A stretch of 11,816 nucleotides of DNA, taken from Candidatus Nealsoniibacteriota bacterium (GTDB lineage Bacteria > Patescibacteriota > Minisyncoccia > Minisyncoccales > MHMH01). The notes under the pieces are model-generated. The model saw only the letters and a program-made list of their open reading frames with translations, did not search any database and was not told where the DNA came from. The stretch is from the NCBI GenBank assembly GCA_030700195.1, contig JAUYKD010000050.1:1-11816 (forward strand), read 5' to 3'. Within the stretch, counting starts at the first letter, position 1. Every line of letters begins with the position of its first letter. Positions 6,856 to 11,816 of this stretch are shown piece after piece. Made by a program: the position numbers and the translations under genes.

Positions 6856-7122
6856 TTAATAAGGAGTGAAAGGATTGCTTCGGCCAATTTCTCCTTCCAA
6901 CGGACTTATTGTTTCAAAAATCTTCAGCTCGGCCAGCTTCGGGTCTTGGAGAACTCCCAGATTGATTTTGATTTGCGGCCGGATAATCCCCTGCTCTTCT
7001 TGGAAGGGCTTTGGTTTTAAAATATTCTGCCAGATAACGAAAAGAATGACGCCTATCGTCAAGGCTGAAAATAAAATAATGTATCTTTGCCCCTTTTGCG
7101 TTTTTAAGAATTTAAAATCCAT
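6856..7122 (-). CDS. Small single-pass membrane protein, PilP-like
   Basis: I place the start at ATG 7122-7120 (MDFKFLKTQKGQRYI), 4 nt after the pilO stop. A longer frame back to 7194 would add 24 basic residues read entirely from inside pilO and is unlikely. The 88-residue product has a short basic N-terminus, one membrane helix (about 16-37, IILFSALTIGVILFVIWQNI), a Pro/Gln-rich stretch, and ends in GRSNPFTPY. Its place after pilM-N-O and the terminal NPF motif recall PilP/GspC-type proteins, which carry an (N/D)PF motif near the membrane-proximal region. There is no room for the PilP beta domain, and no secretin gene (PilQ) is seen here. It is probably an alignment-complex accessory protein; the PilP relation is inference. 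Confidence 0.7.
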   Translation of the reverse strand: MDFKFLKTQKGQRYIILFSALTIGVILFVIWQNILKPKPFQEEQGIIRPQIKINLGVLQDPKLAELKIFETISPLEGEIGRSNPFTPY

Positions 7123-7126
7123 ATAG

Positions 7127-7651
7127 CTAATAGGAATAAGTTTTAATTTCCAATGAGAATGAATTGCTTTCTTGTGTTTCCGTCGGCGGAGCAAGAGAAA
7201 GGTTTTCTATCTCAATCATTCTTGATGAACCTTCGATTGTTTCAAGGAAAGACTTAAAAGACTTGTAAGAACCCAGCAATTCAAGCCCTAGGCTGATTTC
7301 CTTTAAGGAGTTTTCCTGTTTTTTCGGAGTTTTAACTCCGCCAAGATTAATATTCTTTAAAATAAGTCCTGATTCAGATGCCGATGTTTGAAAAAAGTTA
7401 AAAAGCGAAGGCAGGGAGGGTTTTTTGGGTAGAGCGCTTGAAACTTTGGTAAGTTCATCCTGGTATTCTTCCAACTGCCGGCTGATTTCCTTAATTTGCG
7501 AGAAATACTGTTCTTTTGACTCAAGGTCAGCTTGTTTTTCTTTTATATCATCTCTTAGCCCTTGGAATGACTGGTATTTCGGCCAAGCTAAAACAAGCGA
7601 AAAAACCGCGGTTAAAAGAAAACAAGAAATAATAATAATCAGCTTATTCAC
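7127..7651 (-). CDS. pilO: T4P alignment-complex protein
   Basis: This 174-residue bitopic inner-membrane protein would pair with PilN. It has one N-terminal membrane helix (about 3-23), a coiled coil (about 28-72, rich in E/K/Q with heptad spacing), and a C-terminal ferredoxin-like domain of alternating strands (SLGLELLGSYKSFKSFLETI). The size and architecture fit PilO. The start is GTG at 7651-7649, made by the last G of the inserted element and the duplicated TGAA. The original junction was ATGA, with the pilN stop overlapping the pilO start. Removing the insert restores ATG-AAT-AAG, so the protein is intact. The insert now separates the two reading frames by 129 bp, which would break translational coupling. 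Confidence 0.88.
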   Translation of the reverse strand: MNKLIIIISCFLLTAVFSLVLAWPKYQSFQGLRDDIKEKQADLESKEQYFSQIKEISRQLEEYQDELTKVSSALPKKPSLPSLFNFFQTSASESGLILKNINLGGVKTPKKQENSLKEISLGLELLGSYKSFKSFLETIEGSSRMIEIENLSLAPPTETQESNSFSLEIKTYSY

Positions 7652-7779
7652 CCCGTTAGAAGTCTGTCTTATTTAGCACTTGGCTAATTTCAGAATAGAC
7701 TTCGGTTATTGATTATACCCCATTATTGCCTTGCAGAAAAAATTTCTTTAATTTTTTCTGGCTAGGACTTCTAACGGGG
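7651..7779. mobile_element. MITE-like element, copy 2, inserted in the pilN/pilO overlap
   Basis: This 129-bp copy has the same 14-bp inverted ends as copy 1 and the same target duplication TTCA (7647-7650 and 7780-7783). It lies in the same orientation as copy 1 and differs from it at about five positions, one of them a single-base deletion. The internal 11-bp hairpin (7734-7744 with 7750-7760) and TATAAT on the minus strand (7717-7712) are conserved. The pilN stop TGA is retained at the far edge and pilO begins with GTG at the near edge. The old pilO ATG now opens a 23-codon ORF (MNPVRSPSQKKLKKFFLQGN, then NGV and a stop). Confidence 0.9.
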
Positions 7780-7780
7780 T

Positions 7781-8305
7781 TCATTTAAATATTCCCGGAT
7801 TAAGCATAAGTGAAACAGCGAATTCCGCTTTTCCTTCATCATTAATAGTCAATTTGGATATGGCAGTACTTTCAACCAATTCGTTATTCTCAAAAATGAG
7901 CATCTGCTGGCCGAAAATCTTAAAGTTGGGAGCCTCTCCCGCCAAAACCGCCTCTGCTTTGCTGGAATCCAATTTAAGGTCAGTGAACCAAACCTTAGGG
8001 TGAGAGTTCTCTTCCAAAAAAGCAAAGAATTTTGAATTTTTATTGTGTGATTCCAATAGGCCGGCGAAATCATTAAGTTTTACTTTGTCGGATAAAACTT
8101 GCTCTTCTAAATTCTTTTCTTCCGGCGTGCCGAATTTTGAAGCCCGTTCCTCTAAATCAGCCATCTCTTTTGAGCCCTTATTTTCAAAATAGAACAATGA
8201 ACCGTATCCTAAAACAACAACTACCAACAACCCTAAAACAGCATAAAGAATTATTATCTGCCACTTAGCTGTTTTTTTTGGCGGCTTGGGAATAATACCA
8301 ACCAT
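7781..8305 (-). CDS. pilN: T4P alignment-complex protein
   Basis: I choose ATG 8305-8303 (MVGIIPKPPKK), 4 nt after the pilM stop; a TTG at 8317 would overlap pilM by 8 bp and is less likely. The 174-residue product has a cytoplasmic N-terminus that can be compared with the INLLP-type peptide bound by PilM, one membrane helix (about 17-40, IIILYAVLGLLVVVVLGYGS), a coiled-coil segment (about 47-85) and a C-terminal domain with PilN-like alternating strands (FTDLKLDSSKAEAVLAGEAP). Similarity is weak in sequence but position and architecture agree. The TGA stop (7783-7781) overlapped the pilO ATG before the element inserted. Confidence 0.85.
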   Translation of the reverse strand: MVGIIPKPPKKTAKWQIIILYAVLGLLVVVVLGYGSLFYFENKGSKEMADLEERASKFGTPEEKNLEEQVLSDKVKLNDFAGLLESHNKNSKFFAFLEENSHPKVWFTDLKLDSSKAEAVLAGEAPNFKIFGQQMLIFENNELVESTAISKLTINDEGKAEFAVSLMLNPGIFK

Positions 8306-8309
8306 ATTT

Positions 8310-9374
8310 TTATTCAAGGCCGTGTAAAGCTGCTCCGACGGCTATGGAAAAGCTCGGCCCCATTTGTTTTAATGCATCCTCTAAAATCGGCGGGTAATAA
8401 AGACTATTAAAAGGATTGGCAATTTCTATTGGTTTTGAAAGATTCTTTGAAAAATATTCAGCCAGCCCCGGCATAAAGGCAGATCCGCCCGCTAAAATTA
8501 TTTTTTTAACCTCCTTCCTCTCTATTTGGTAAAAACTTGAAAAAATCTTTTTTATTTCGCTTAGAATCAAATCTATTAAAGGCAACATGGCTTCTTTGGT
8601 CTTTTCTTCCGAATCGTTGAGCCCGTATTTCTTTTTCAATTCTTCCGCTTTATTATAACCCGCGTCCAATCCCTTGGCTATCATGCTTGTCAGGTCGTTG
8701 CCGGAAGTATCAAAGCTGTGGGAAATTTTTAAAACGCCTTTATCAACAATATTAATGGTCGTGCTTCTCGCTCCAATATCAATTAAAGAAACTGCCTGCC
8801 TTGATTCCTCCTCCCCTATAACTGCCCTGGCTAAGCTGAAAACTTCCGCTTCCAGAAAGACAAGTTCCAAACCGCAAGCGGCGGCTGTTTCCTGATATTG
8901 CTGGATGACTTCATTAGGCACAGCCACCAATAAAACCTTAATAGATGAAGACGACTGCTCTTTTTCAATAACCTGCCAATCAAGAGTAACTCCTTCCAAG
9001 GGAAGAGGTATATACTGGCGCGCCTCGTATTGGACGGCTTTAGGAATTTCAGCTTCAGTCATGCTGGGCAAAGTAATGGTGGTAAAAAAGGTTGAAAAGT
9101 CAGGTATGGAAAAGTACGCTTTAACACTTTTCATTTTGCTTTCTTTTATTATAGCGCTAATAGCCCTAACAATGTCCTTATTAGAAAGAGACAAGGTGCT
9201 TTTTTCGAAAGTCCTGAATGGCTTTTCATAGGCGGAAACCGCCTGCATTTCCCCGTAGTTTTCCAGCTTTCTTCTTTTGCCGGCTCTTTCAACTTCCACA
9301 ATCTTAATGGAAAACGTGCCAATATCCACTCCTAAAAAACCTTTGGGAATTATTTTAAAAGGATTCCAAGTCAT
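8310..9374 (-). CDS. pilM: Actin-like cytoplasmic T4P assembly ATPase
   Basis: This 354-residue protein has the FtsA/actin-like fold of PilM. The phosphate 1 motif is FLGVDIGTFSIKIVEV (13-28), the phosphate 2 motif is SLIDIGARSTTINIV (196-210), and the adenosine motif is KIILAGGSAFMPGLAEYF (291-308). The 1C-type region with YEARQYIPLPLEGVTLDW (116-133) is typical of PilM. It binds the PilN N-terminus on the cytoplasmic side of the alignment complex. The length is normal. It is the first recognised gene of the locus and is preceded by a three-hairpin leader. No Shine-Dalgarno is visible before the ATG. Confidence 0.95.
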   Translation of the reverse strand: MTWNPFKIIPKGFLGVDIGTFSIKIVEVERAGKRRKLENYGEMQAVSAYEKPFRTFEKSTLSLSNKDIVRAISAIIKESKMKSVKAYFSIPDFSTFFTTITLPSMTEAEIPKAVQYEARQYIPLPLEGVTLDWQVIEKEQSSSSIKVLLVAVPNEVIQQYQETAAACGLELVFLEAEVFSLARAVIGEEESRQAVSLIDIGARSTTINIVDKGVLKISHSFDTSGNDLTSMIAKGLDAGYNKAEELKKKYGLNDSEEKTKEAMLPLIDLILSEIKKIFSSFYQIERKEVKKIILAGGSAFMPGLAEYFSKNLSKPIEIANPFNSLYYPPILEDALKQMGPSFSIAVGAALHGLE

Positions 9375-9480
9375 TAACTAACGAGATTTTAATTTATTAA
9401 TGCGAAGAGATAAATCTCTTCTTGAACTTCACTATCGTGCGTTAATCGAAGTTTAAGATGAATCTAAAGATTCATCGACT
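9375..9480 (-). promoter_or_regulatory. Three-hairpin leader upstream of pilM
   Basis: Three stem-loops are stacked end to end: GATGAATC with GATTCATC (9457-9476), TTGAACTTC with GAAGTTTAA (9422-9456, one mismatch), and GAAGAGA with TCTCTTC around TAAA (9404-9421). The order, the GTCGA edge on the minus strand, the GAGATTTATCTC core and the A/T-rich run up to the ATG match the pilT-pilC spacer (3906-4024), while the stem sequences differ. Preserved pairing with changed bases suggests selection on RNA or DNA structure. Its function is unknown. Confidence 0.6.
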
Positions 9481-9530
9481 TTCAACCTTACTTCTATTTT
9501 AACATTTTAAAGAAAAAAAAGGTATGTGGA

Positions 9531-9662
9531 CCCCGTTAGAAATCCGCCAACTTATCCACAGTTGGAGAAGTTCCAATCAGAACTTCTCCAACGAAAGTCT
9601 GTCTGGACTAAAATAAATAATAATACTTTAAATTTTTAAATTATCGCGGATTTCTAACGGGG
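9531..9662. mobile_element. MITE-like element, copy 3, same ends but different interior
   Basis: This 132-bp element has 17-bp perfect terminal inverted repeats (CCCCGTTAGAAATCCGC at the left) and a target duplication TGGA (9527-9530 and 9663-9666). The terminal CCCCGTTAGAA is shared with copies 1 and 2, and an internal AGTCTGTCT also recurs, but most of the interior is unrelated. Inside is a 12-bp palindrome, GTTGGAGAAGTT (9561-9572) with AACTTCTCCAAC (9581-9592), and a perfect DnaA-box match TTATCCACA (9552-9560), probably by chance. No protein is encoded. It lies between tRNA-Ser and the pilM leader. Confidence 0.88.
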
Positions 9663-9700
9663 TGGATAAAGTAAATCAAGCTGGAACTTATCCTTCTTCT

Positions 9701-9706
9701 ATTATA
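9701..9706 (-). promoter_or_regulatory. Possible -10 box for the pilM transcript
   Basis: TATAAT occurs on the minus strand just beyond the tRNA-Ser terminator. Only a T-run stands at the -35 position (17 bp spacing), so this is weak. If used, the transcript would run through element copy 3 and the three-hairpin leader before pilM. I see nothing else in 9663-9725. Confidence 0.3.
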
Positions 9707-9722
9707 CATCATGACTTAAAAA

Positions 9723-9748
9723 CAAAAAACCCGGCCATCCCGGATTTT
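9723..9748 (-). terminator. Terminator of tRNA-Ser
   Basis: On the minus strand AAAATCCGG pairs with CCGGGTTTT (9 bp including one T-G wobble) around GATGG, followed directly by a run of T. It starts 3 nt after the tRNA 3' end. Confidence 0.8.
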
Positions 9749-9751
9749 GTG

Positions 9752-9837
9752 CGGAGGGGGTGAGATTCGAACTCACGAGGACCTTTCGACCCTAGTAGTT
9801 TTCAAGACTACTTGGGATAACCACTCCCGACCCCTCC
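9752..9837 (-). tRNA. tRNA-Ser (anticodon UGA)
   Basis: This is an 86-nt type II tRNA. The acceptor pairs GGAGGGG with CCCCTCC, and the discriminator is G as expected for Ser. The anticodon stem GTAGT/ACTAC closes the loop CTTGAAA, with anticodon TGA (plus-strand 9802-9804), which reads UCN serine codons. The long variable arm (around GGGTCGAAAGGTCC) and the T arm GTGAG-TTCGAAT-CTCAC are clear. The D arm is GGGA-GTGGTTA-TCCC, with a short 7-nt loop. CCA is not encoded and must be added after transcription. Confidence 0.95.
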
Positions 9838-10028
9838 ATAAATGATTTAAATCGTTCTTGATGATGTGAATTATGGGTGCCTATTAATTGAAAATATCTT
9901 ATAATATCTTTCCTGTTTTCTAATTGGACATTTCTTTTGATGCGAATTTTTGGCGTAAATTTAAATTCCGAATTTTGGCGGGATACTCGGGTTAAGTACC
10001 CGAGGGAACGCTCCTTATAGAGGCATTA

Positions 10029-10208
10029 TTGCACCTTTTGAGGTATTTTGCCAGAGCCAGATTGAAGCACGTGGGTCGGGGTCTGCTTTTCTATAAGAAA
10101 GACATGTGTCTCATTCACACCGAAATACGGCTTAATTATGAACGAATAAGACAAATAAGACAGTCCTGGCACGTGTCTTATGATAAAGCCGCCACAGCAA
10201 GTAGCTAA
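10029..10208 (+). CDS. Possible small basic protein of unknown function
   Basis: The frame is open from 9996 to a TAA at 10206-10208. A TTG at 10029 preceded by AGAGG at 5-nt spacing would give 59 residues (MHLLRYFARARLKHVGRGLL, then FYKKDMCLIHTEIRLNYERI and onwards), rich in Arg/Lys. An ATG start occurs only at 10104. A further ATG frame at 9940-10020 (26 codons) abuts it in another phase, so a frameshifted gene of about 90 codons is possible. Against coding: no ATG start, no recognised family, and the stop lies inside the terminator hairpin. It may be chance openness within the structured RNA described above. Confidence 0.22.
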   Translation: MHLLRYFARARLKHVGRGLLFYKKDMCLIHTEIRLNYERIRQIRQSWHVSYDKAATASS

Positions 10209-10220
10209 GGCGGCTTTTTT
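10185..10220 (+). terminator. Terminator, strong on plus strand, weaker on minus
   Basis: AAAGCCGCC (10185-10193) pairs perfectly with GGCGGCTTT (10209-10217) over a 15-nt loop, followed by TTTTTTATTT on the plus strand. On the minus strand only TTTATC follows, so it could also serve the metalloprotease gene ending at 10224. The longer T-run points to a plus-strand transcript arriving from 9840-10180. Confidence 0.75.
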
Positions 10221-10223
10221 ATT

Positions 10224-11387
10224 TCACATAAAATTTATCAAGCTGTTCTTTTCCGCCGGCAGAAAATTTACCAACGGAAAATTCCAGACCCAATAAATTC
10301 CATCCTTGCTGCCCATTATTGACGGCTCGCTCGTGACTGTGTCCGGCAGGCCGGCGAAAACGTGGCCTAACTCATGGGCCAAAATACCCATAGCCTGATA
10401 ATTGAGTGAAAAGTCTCCGTTTCCGTTAAGGATAGAATCCGTCGCTCTTTTTCCTATTATTGCCCCTCTGAAAAAAGGGGCACGGCTCGTTCCGTCGCTC
10501 ATGTCCCAGTCCCTGGCAAAGACCAAATAGTAGGTTTTTACCGGGAGAGACGGCAACCCAAGCAATACCTCGTTAACTACCGTTTCGGAAGAAATACTGG
10601 CGTATCCCGAAACCGACCTTTTCCCTTGAATAGCAACCGGCTCAGAAAACGCGAAGGTTTTCCCCACCTGTCCAATAAAGTATTGCTGAACGATTTTCAA
10701 AGATCGCTCGATCGCCCTTTTCTCTTCTGCGGAGATTTCTGCCGGGACATCATTGGAGTAAAACACCACTGGCTTGACTTTTACTGACGCTTCTTCAACA
10801 ACGCCGGCAATCAGCAAATCTTCTAGACCGGCGATTACGTTATTAGCGGGTGAGCTTCGAAGCCGCCACATTCTTTCTAAAATTTCGCTTCCCTTCCGAA
10901 TAAAGGAGTTTTGGGAAACCAATTCTTCGTTGGCCGTCTTCTCTATCTCTAGCCGATCGGCCATCTCTGTTAGCTGATCCTTCAAATTGGTCAGCTGGCT
11001 CCCCAGGGCCTCGATTTTGAGGTTTTGAGAAAACAACTCTGTCCGGGCGCCCTCCAACTTGACTTGGGTATCACCCAGCTCAATTTGAGTGCTCTGTAGC
11101 TTAGCCTTAGTGGCCTCAATCTCGACCCGGGTAATCTCTAATTCGCCGCGGGTATTCCGGAACTCCGCTGTCGTCAGCGAAAGCTCTGACTTAGTGCTTT
11201 GGAGATCCGCTTCGGCGGCGCCAAGCCTGTTCTGCGTGACTCCCAATTTGATACTGGCATCAGCCAACACGACTTGGTTTGACCGAAGCGCCGTGTCCAA
11301 TTTATACACCTCTCCCTGCCGCCACTGCCAGCCGGAAAAACCGGCAACCAGTACCAAGACCATGAATATCATTATGTGCTTTTTCAC
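10224..11387 (-). CDS. Secreted or anchored coiled-coil protein with metzincin-like zinc site
   Basis: I do not recognise a named family for the 387-residue product. The N-terminus (MKKHIMIFMVLVLVAGFSGW) is a signal peptide or membrane anchor with no clear lipobox. Residues about 30-160 form a long coiled coil of regular heptads with a recurring LxxTxxE pattern (LQSTKSE, LEITRVE, LQSTQIE, LGDTQVK from 62). The C-terminal domain holds AHELGHVFAGLPD (337-349), an HExxH zinc site with H338, E339, H342 and a likely third ligand D349, then SIMG (356-359) resembling a metzincin Met-turn. It may therefore be a surface protease on a stalk. The spacing HExxHxxxGLPD is one residue longer than the classic HExxHxxGxxH/D. 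It starts with GTG (11387-11385) and has a good GGGAGG Shine-Dalgarno, unlike the pil genes. Catalytic activity is inference. Confidence 0.8.
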   Translation of the reverse strand: MKKHIMIFMVLVLVAGFSGWQWRQGEVYKLDTALRSNQVVLADASIKLGVTQNRLGAAEADLQSTKSELSLTTAEFRNTRGELEITRVEIEATKAKLQSTQIELGDTQVKLEGARTELFSQNLKIEALGSQLTNLKDQLTEMADRLEIEKTANEELVSQNSFIRKGSEILERMWRLRSSPANNVIAGLEDLLIAGVVEEASVKVKPVVFYSNDVPAEISAEEKRAIERSLKIVQQYFIGQVGKTFAFSEPVAIQGKRSVSGYASISSETVVNEVLLGLPSLPVKTYYLVFARDWDMSDGTSRAPFFRGAIIGKRATDSILNGNGDFSLNYQAMGILAHELGHVFAGLPDTVTSEPSIMGSKDGIYWVWNFPLVNFLPAEKNSLINFM

Positions 11388-11397
11388 TCTTTCTTTG

Positions 11398-11403
11398 CCT
11401 CCC
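11398..11403 (-). promoter_or_regulatory. Strong Shine-Dalgarno deciding the GTG start
   Basis: GGGAGG on the minus strand lies 10 nt upstream of GTG 11387 and supports that start for the metalloprotease-like gene. Comparable motifs are missing before the pil genes. Confidence 0.75.
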
Positions 11404-11419
11404 TTATTTTATTTTTTAA

Positions 11420-11458
11420 ACTATAGCACACTATAGCACATTCGCTTACGCTTGTCAA
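11420..11458 (-). promoter_or_regulatory. Near-consensus promoter of the metalloprotease-like gene
   Basis: On the minus strand TTGACA (11458-11453), a 17-bp spacer and TATAGT (11435-11430) preceded by TGC form a strong extended -10 promoter. The 10-bp unit CTATAGCACA is repeated perfectly in tandem (11421-11430 and 11431-11440), giving a second extended -10 copy 10 bp downstream, at the expected start site. Confidence 0.8.
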
Positions 11459-11528
11459 AAGTTTGTGTAATGTGCACACACATTTGGCGGTTTTTGCCTC
11501 AAACCATTATGGTGTTGTGGAAACTGGG

Positions 11529-11628
11529 GGAAACTGGTGTCAACTCTGGTTTTTTCTTGGTCTTCCGGGTGGTTTAATCGGAAACTGGTGTCAACTCTGG
11601 TTTTTTCTTGGTCTTCCGGGTGGTTTAA
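11529..11628. repeat. 51-bp tandem duplication over the transposase 3' end
   Basis: Two units with period 51 bp (starting at 11529 and 11580) are identical over 49 bp. Read on the minus strand, each contains the codons for LKPPGRPRKNQS, the TGA stop and the bases after it. A further short copy of GGAAACTGG stands at 11519-11527. Only the right-hand unit is in the transposase frame, so the left one is a duplicated tail. Confidence 0.92.
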
Positions 11629-11816
11629 GAGATTTAATCTTAAATTTTTCTCTAGTGATTTGTATAAAATTTGGACTGCCAAAGATTCCCCTATCCAGAT
11701 CTTGACGCATACTCTCAAGAAACTTTTCCTTCATCATATCGTTGATATTATTTCTGTATTTCTTTTCTCTATTATGCTGATTTTCGTCTAAGTTTAAATA
11801 ATATGGATCAGGGTCG
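11591..11816 (-). CDS. Y1/REP-associated transposase, C-terminal end, cut by right edge
   Basis: An open frame enters from the right edge and runs 74 codons to TGA at 11593-11591. The sequence (DPDPYYLNLDENQHNREKKY, then a helical stretch with DLDRGIFGSPNFIQI, ending KPPGRPRKNQS) matches the C-terminal pattern of Y1/RAYT transposases: a Tyr/Leu-rich turn after the catalytic core, a helix with (Y)R..., a G-(I/V)-(F/L)-G-S motif, and a basic RGRPRK-like tail. The catalytic HUH and Tyr lie outside the window. It differs from the transposase at 1185-1910, so a second lineage is present. Its last codons lie in the tandem duplication. Assignment rests on pattern recognition of a partial protein. 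Confidence 0.72.
   Translation of the reverse strand, partial: DPDPYYLNLDENQHNREKKYRNNINDMMKEKFLESMRQDLDRGIFGSPNFIQITREKFKIKSLKPPGRPRKNQS

Larger units (their letters stand above)
9900..10220 (+). ncRNA. Candidate structured RNA in the tRNA-Ser / metalloprotease gap
   Basis: This stretch has no recognised gene. It is more GC-rich than the other spacers and ends in a strong plus-strand terminator. TATAAT stands at 9900-9905 without a good -35. Stems visible on the plus strand are CTCGGG/CCCGAG (9986-10004), CTTATAG (10014-10020) with CTATAAG (10091-10097) enclosing GGCA/TGCC (10022-10052) and CAGA/TCTG arms like a three-way junction, CCG/CGG near 10120-10130, and ATAAGACA/TGTCTTAT (10155-10180). 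I could not match it to tmRNA, SRP RNA, 6S or a convincing RNase P. A small ORF also fits the region, so RNA versus protein is open. Confidence 0.35.

Noticed and set aside
7123..7194. 24-residue N-terminal extension of the PilP-like protein
   Set aside because: It lies wholly within pilO in another frame, and an ATG 4 nt after the pilO stop gives a sensible start.
8306..8317. Upstream TTG start for pilN
   Set aside because: It overlaps the pilM end; the ATG at 8305 keeps the expected N-terminal PilM-binding peptide and normal spacing.
9552..9560. DnaA box TTATCCACA as a sign of a replication origin
   Set aside because: It is a single match inside a repeat element, with no cluster of boxes and no dnaA or dnaN nearby.
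9561..9592. 12-bp stem inside element copy 3 as a terminator
   Set aside because: No T-run on either side in either orientation; it is better described as internal structure of the element.
10001..10140. Possible RNase P RNA (GAGGGAACGCTCC near 10002, ACCGAAATACGGCTTA near 10119)
   Set aside because: The two pieces only loosely resemble the conserved P4-region strands and lie about 115 nt apart instead of the usual 250-300; the core GAGGAAAGTCC and ACAGAA motifs are not intact.
9840..10220. Possible tmRNA or SRP RNA
   Set aside because: No tRNA-like T arm or CCA end, no ALAA-type tag, and no GGAAGGAAGCAGCC-like SRP loop.
11455..11718. 87-codon minus-strand frame containing a repeated LNHPEDQEKTRVDTSF
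   Set aside because: The repeat is only the 51-bp tandem duplication read in the wrong frame; the transposase C-terminus in the adjacent frame is the better explanation.

Overview
The window reads as a piece of an AT-rich bacterial chromosome carrying a type IV pilus (T4P) biogenesis locus, with every recognisable protein gene on the minus strand. TGA is used as a normal stop (pilN, the metalloprotease, the right-edge transposase), so this is the standard bacterial code and not the UGA=Gly code of Gracilibacteria/SR1. The compact T4P cluster, short divergent proteins, lack of Shine-Dalgarno motifs upstream of most pil genes and the style of small repeats fit Candidatus Patescibacteria (CPR), most likely a Parcubacteria-like lineage. 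That placement is inference; no marker gene is present.

In transcription order (right to left), the pil locus runs pilM (9374-8310), pilN (8305-7781), a 129-bp repeat element, pilO (7651-7127), a small single-pass PilP-like protein (7122-6856), pilB (6852-5113), pilT (5098-4025), a structured intergenic region, a second 130-bp copy of the element, pilC (3771-2566), the major pilin pilA (2469-2038) with its own promoter and terminator, a REP-associated tyrosine transposase cassette (1910-1185) flanked by REP-like hairpins, prepilin peptidase pilD (1136-354), and a pseudopilin cut by the left edge (350-1). PilM/N/O and the PilP-like protein would form the inner-membrane alignment complex. PilC is the platform, PilB and PilT the extension and retraction ATPases, and PilD processes PilA and the pseudopilin.

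Upstream of pilM are a three-hairpin leader resembling the one before pilC, a third terminal-inverted-repeat element (9531-9662), and a tRNA-Ser(UGA) with a terminator. Next come about 380 bp without a recognised gene that end in a strong plus-strand terminator and may hold a structured RNA or small ORF. A secreted coiled-coil protein with a metzincin-like zinc site follows (11387-10224), with a near-consensus promoter. At the right edge is the C-terminal end of a second Y1-type transposase whose last codons lie in a 51-bp tandem duplication.

The most notable signal is a small non-autonomous element family with ends CCCCGTTAGAA and 4-bp target duplications. Two copies inserted exactly into the ATG-AA start of pilC and pilO. 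Each duplicated TGAA, and the element's terminal G recreated a GTG start, so both operon junctions stay open despite the insertion. A second signal is the pair of related three-hairpin leaders before pilC and pilM.
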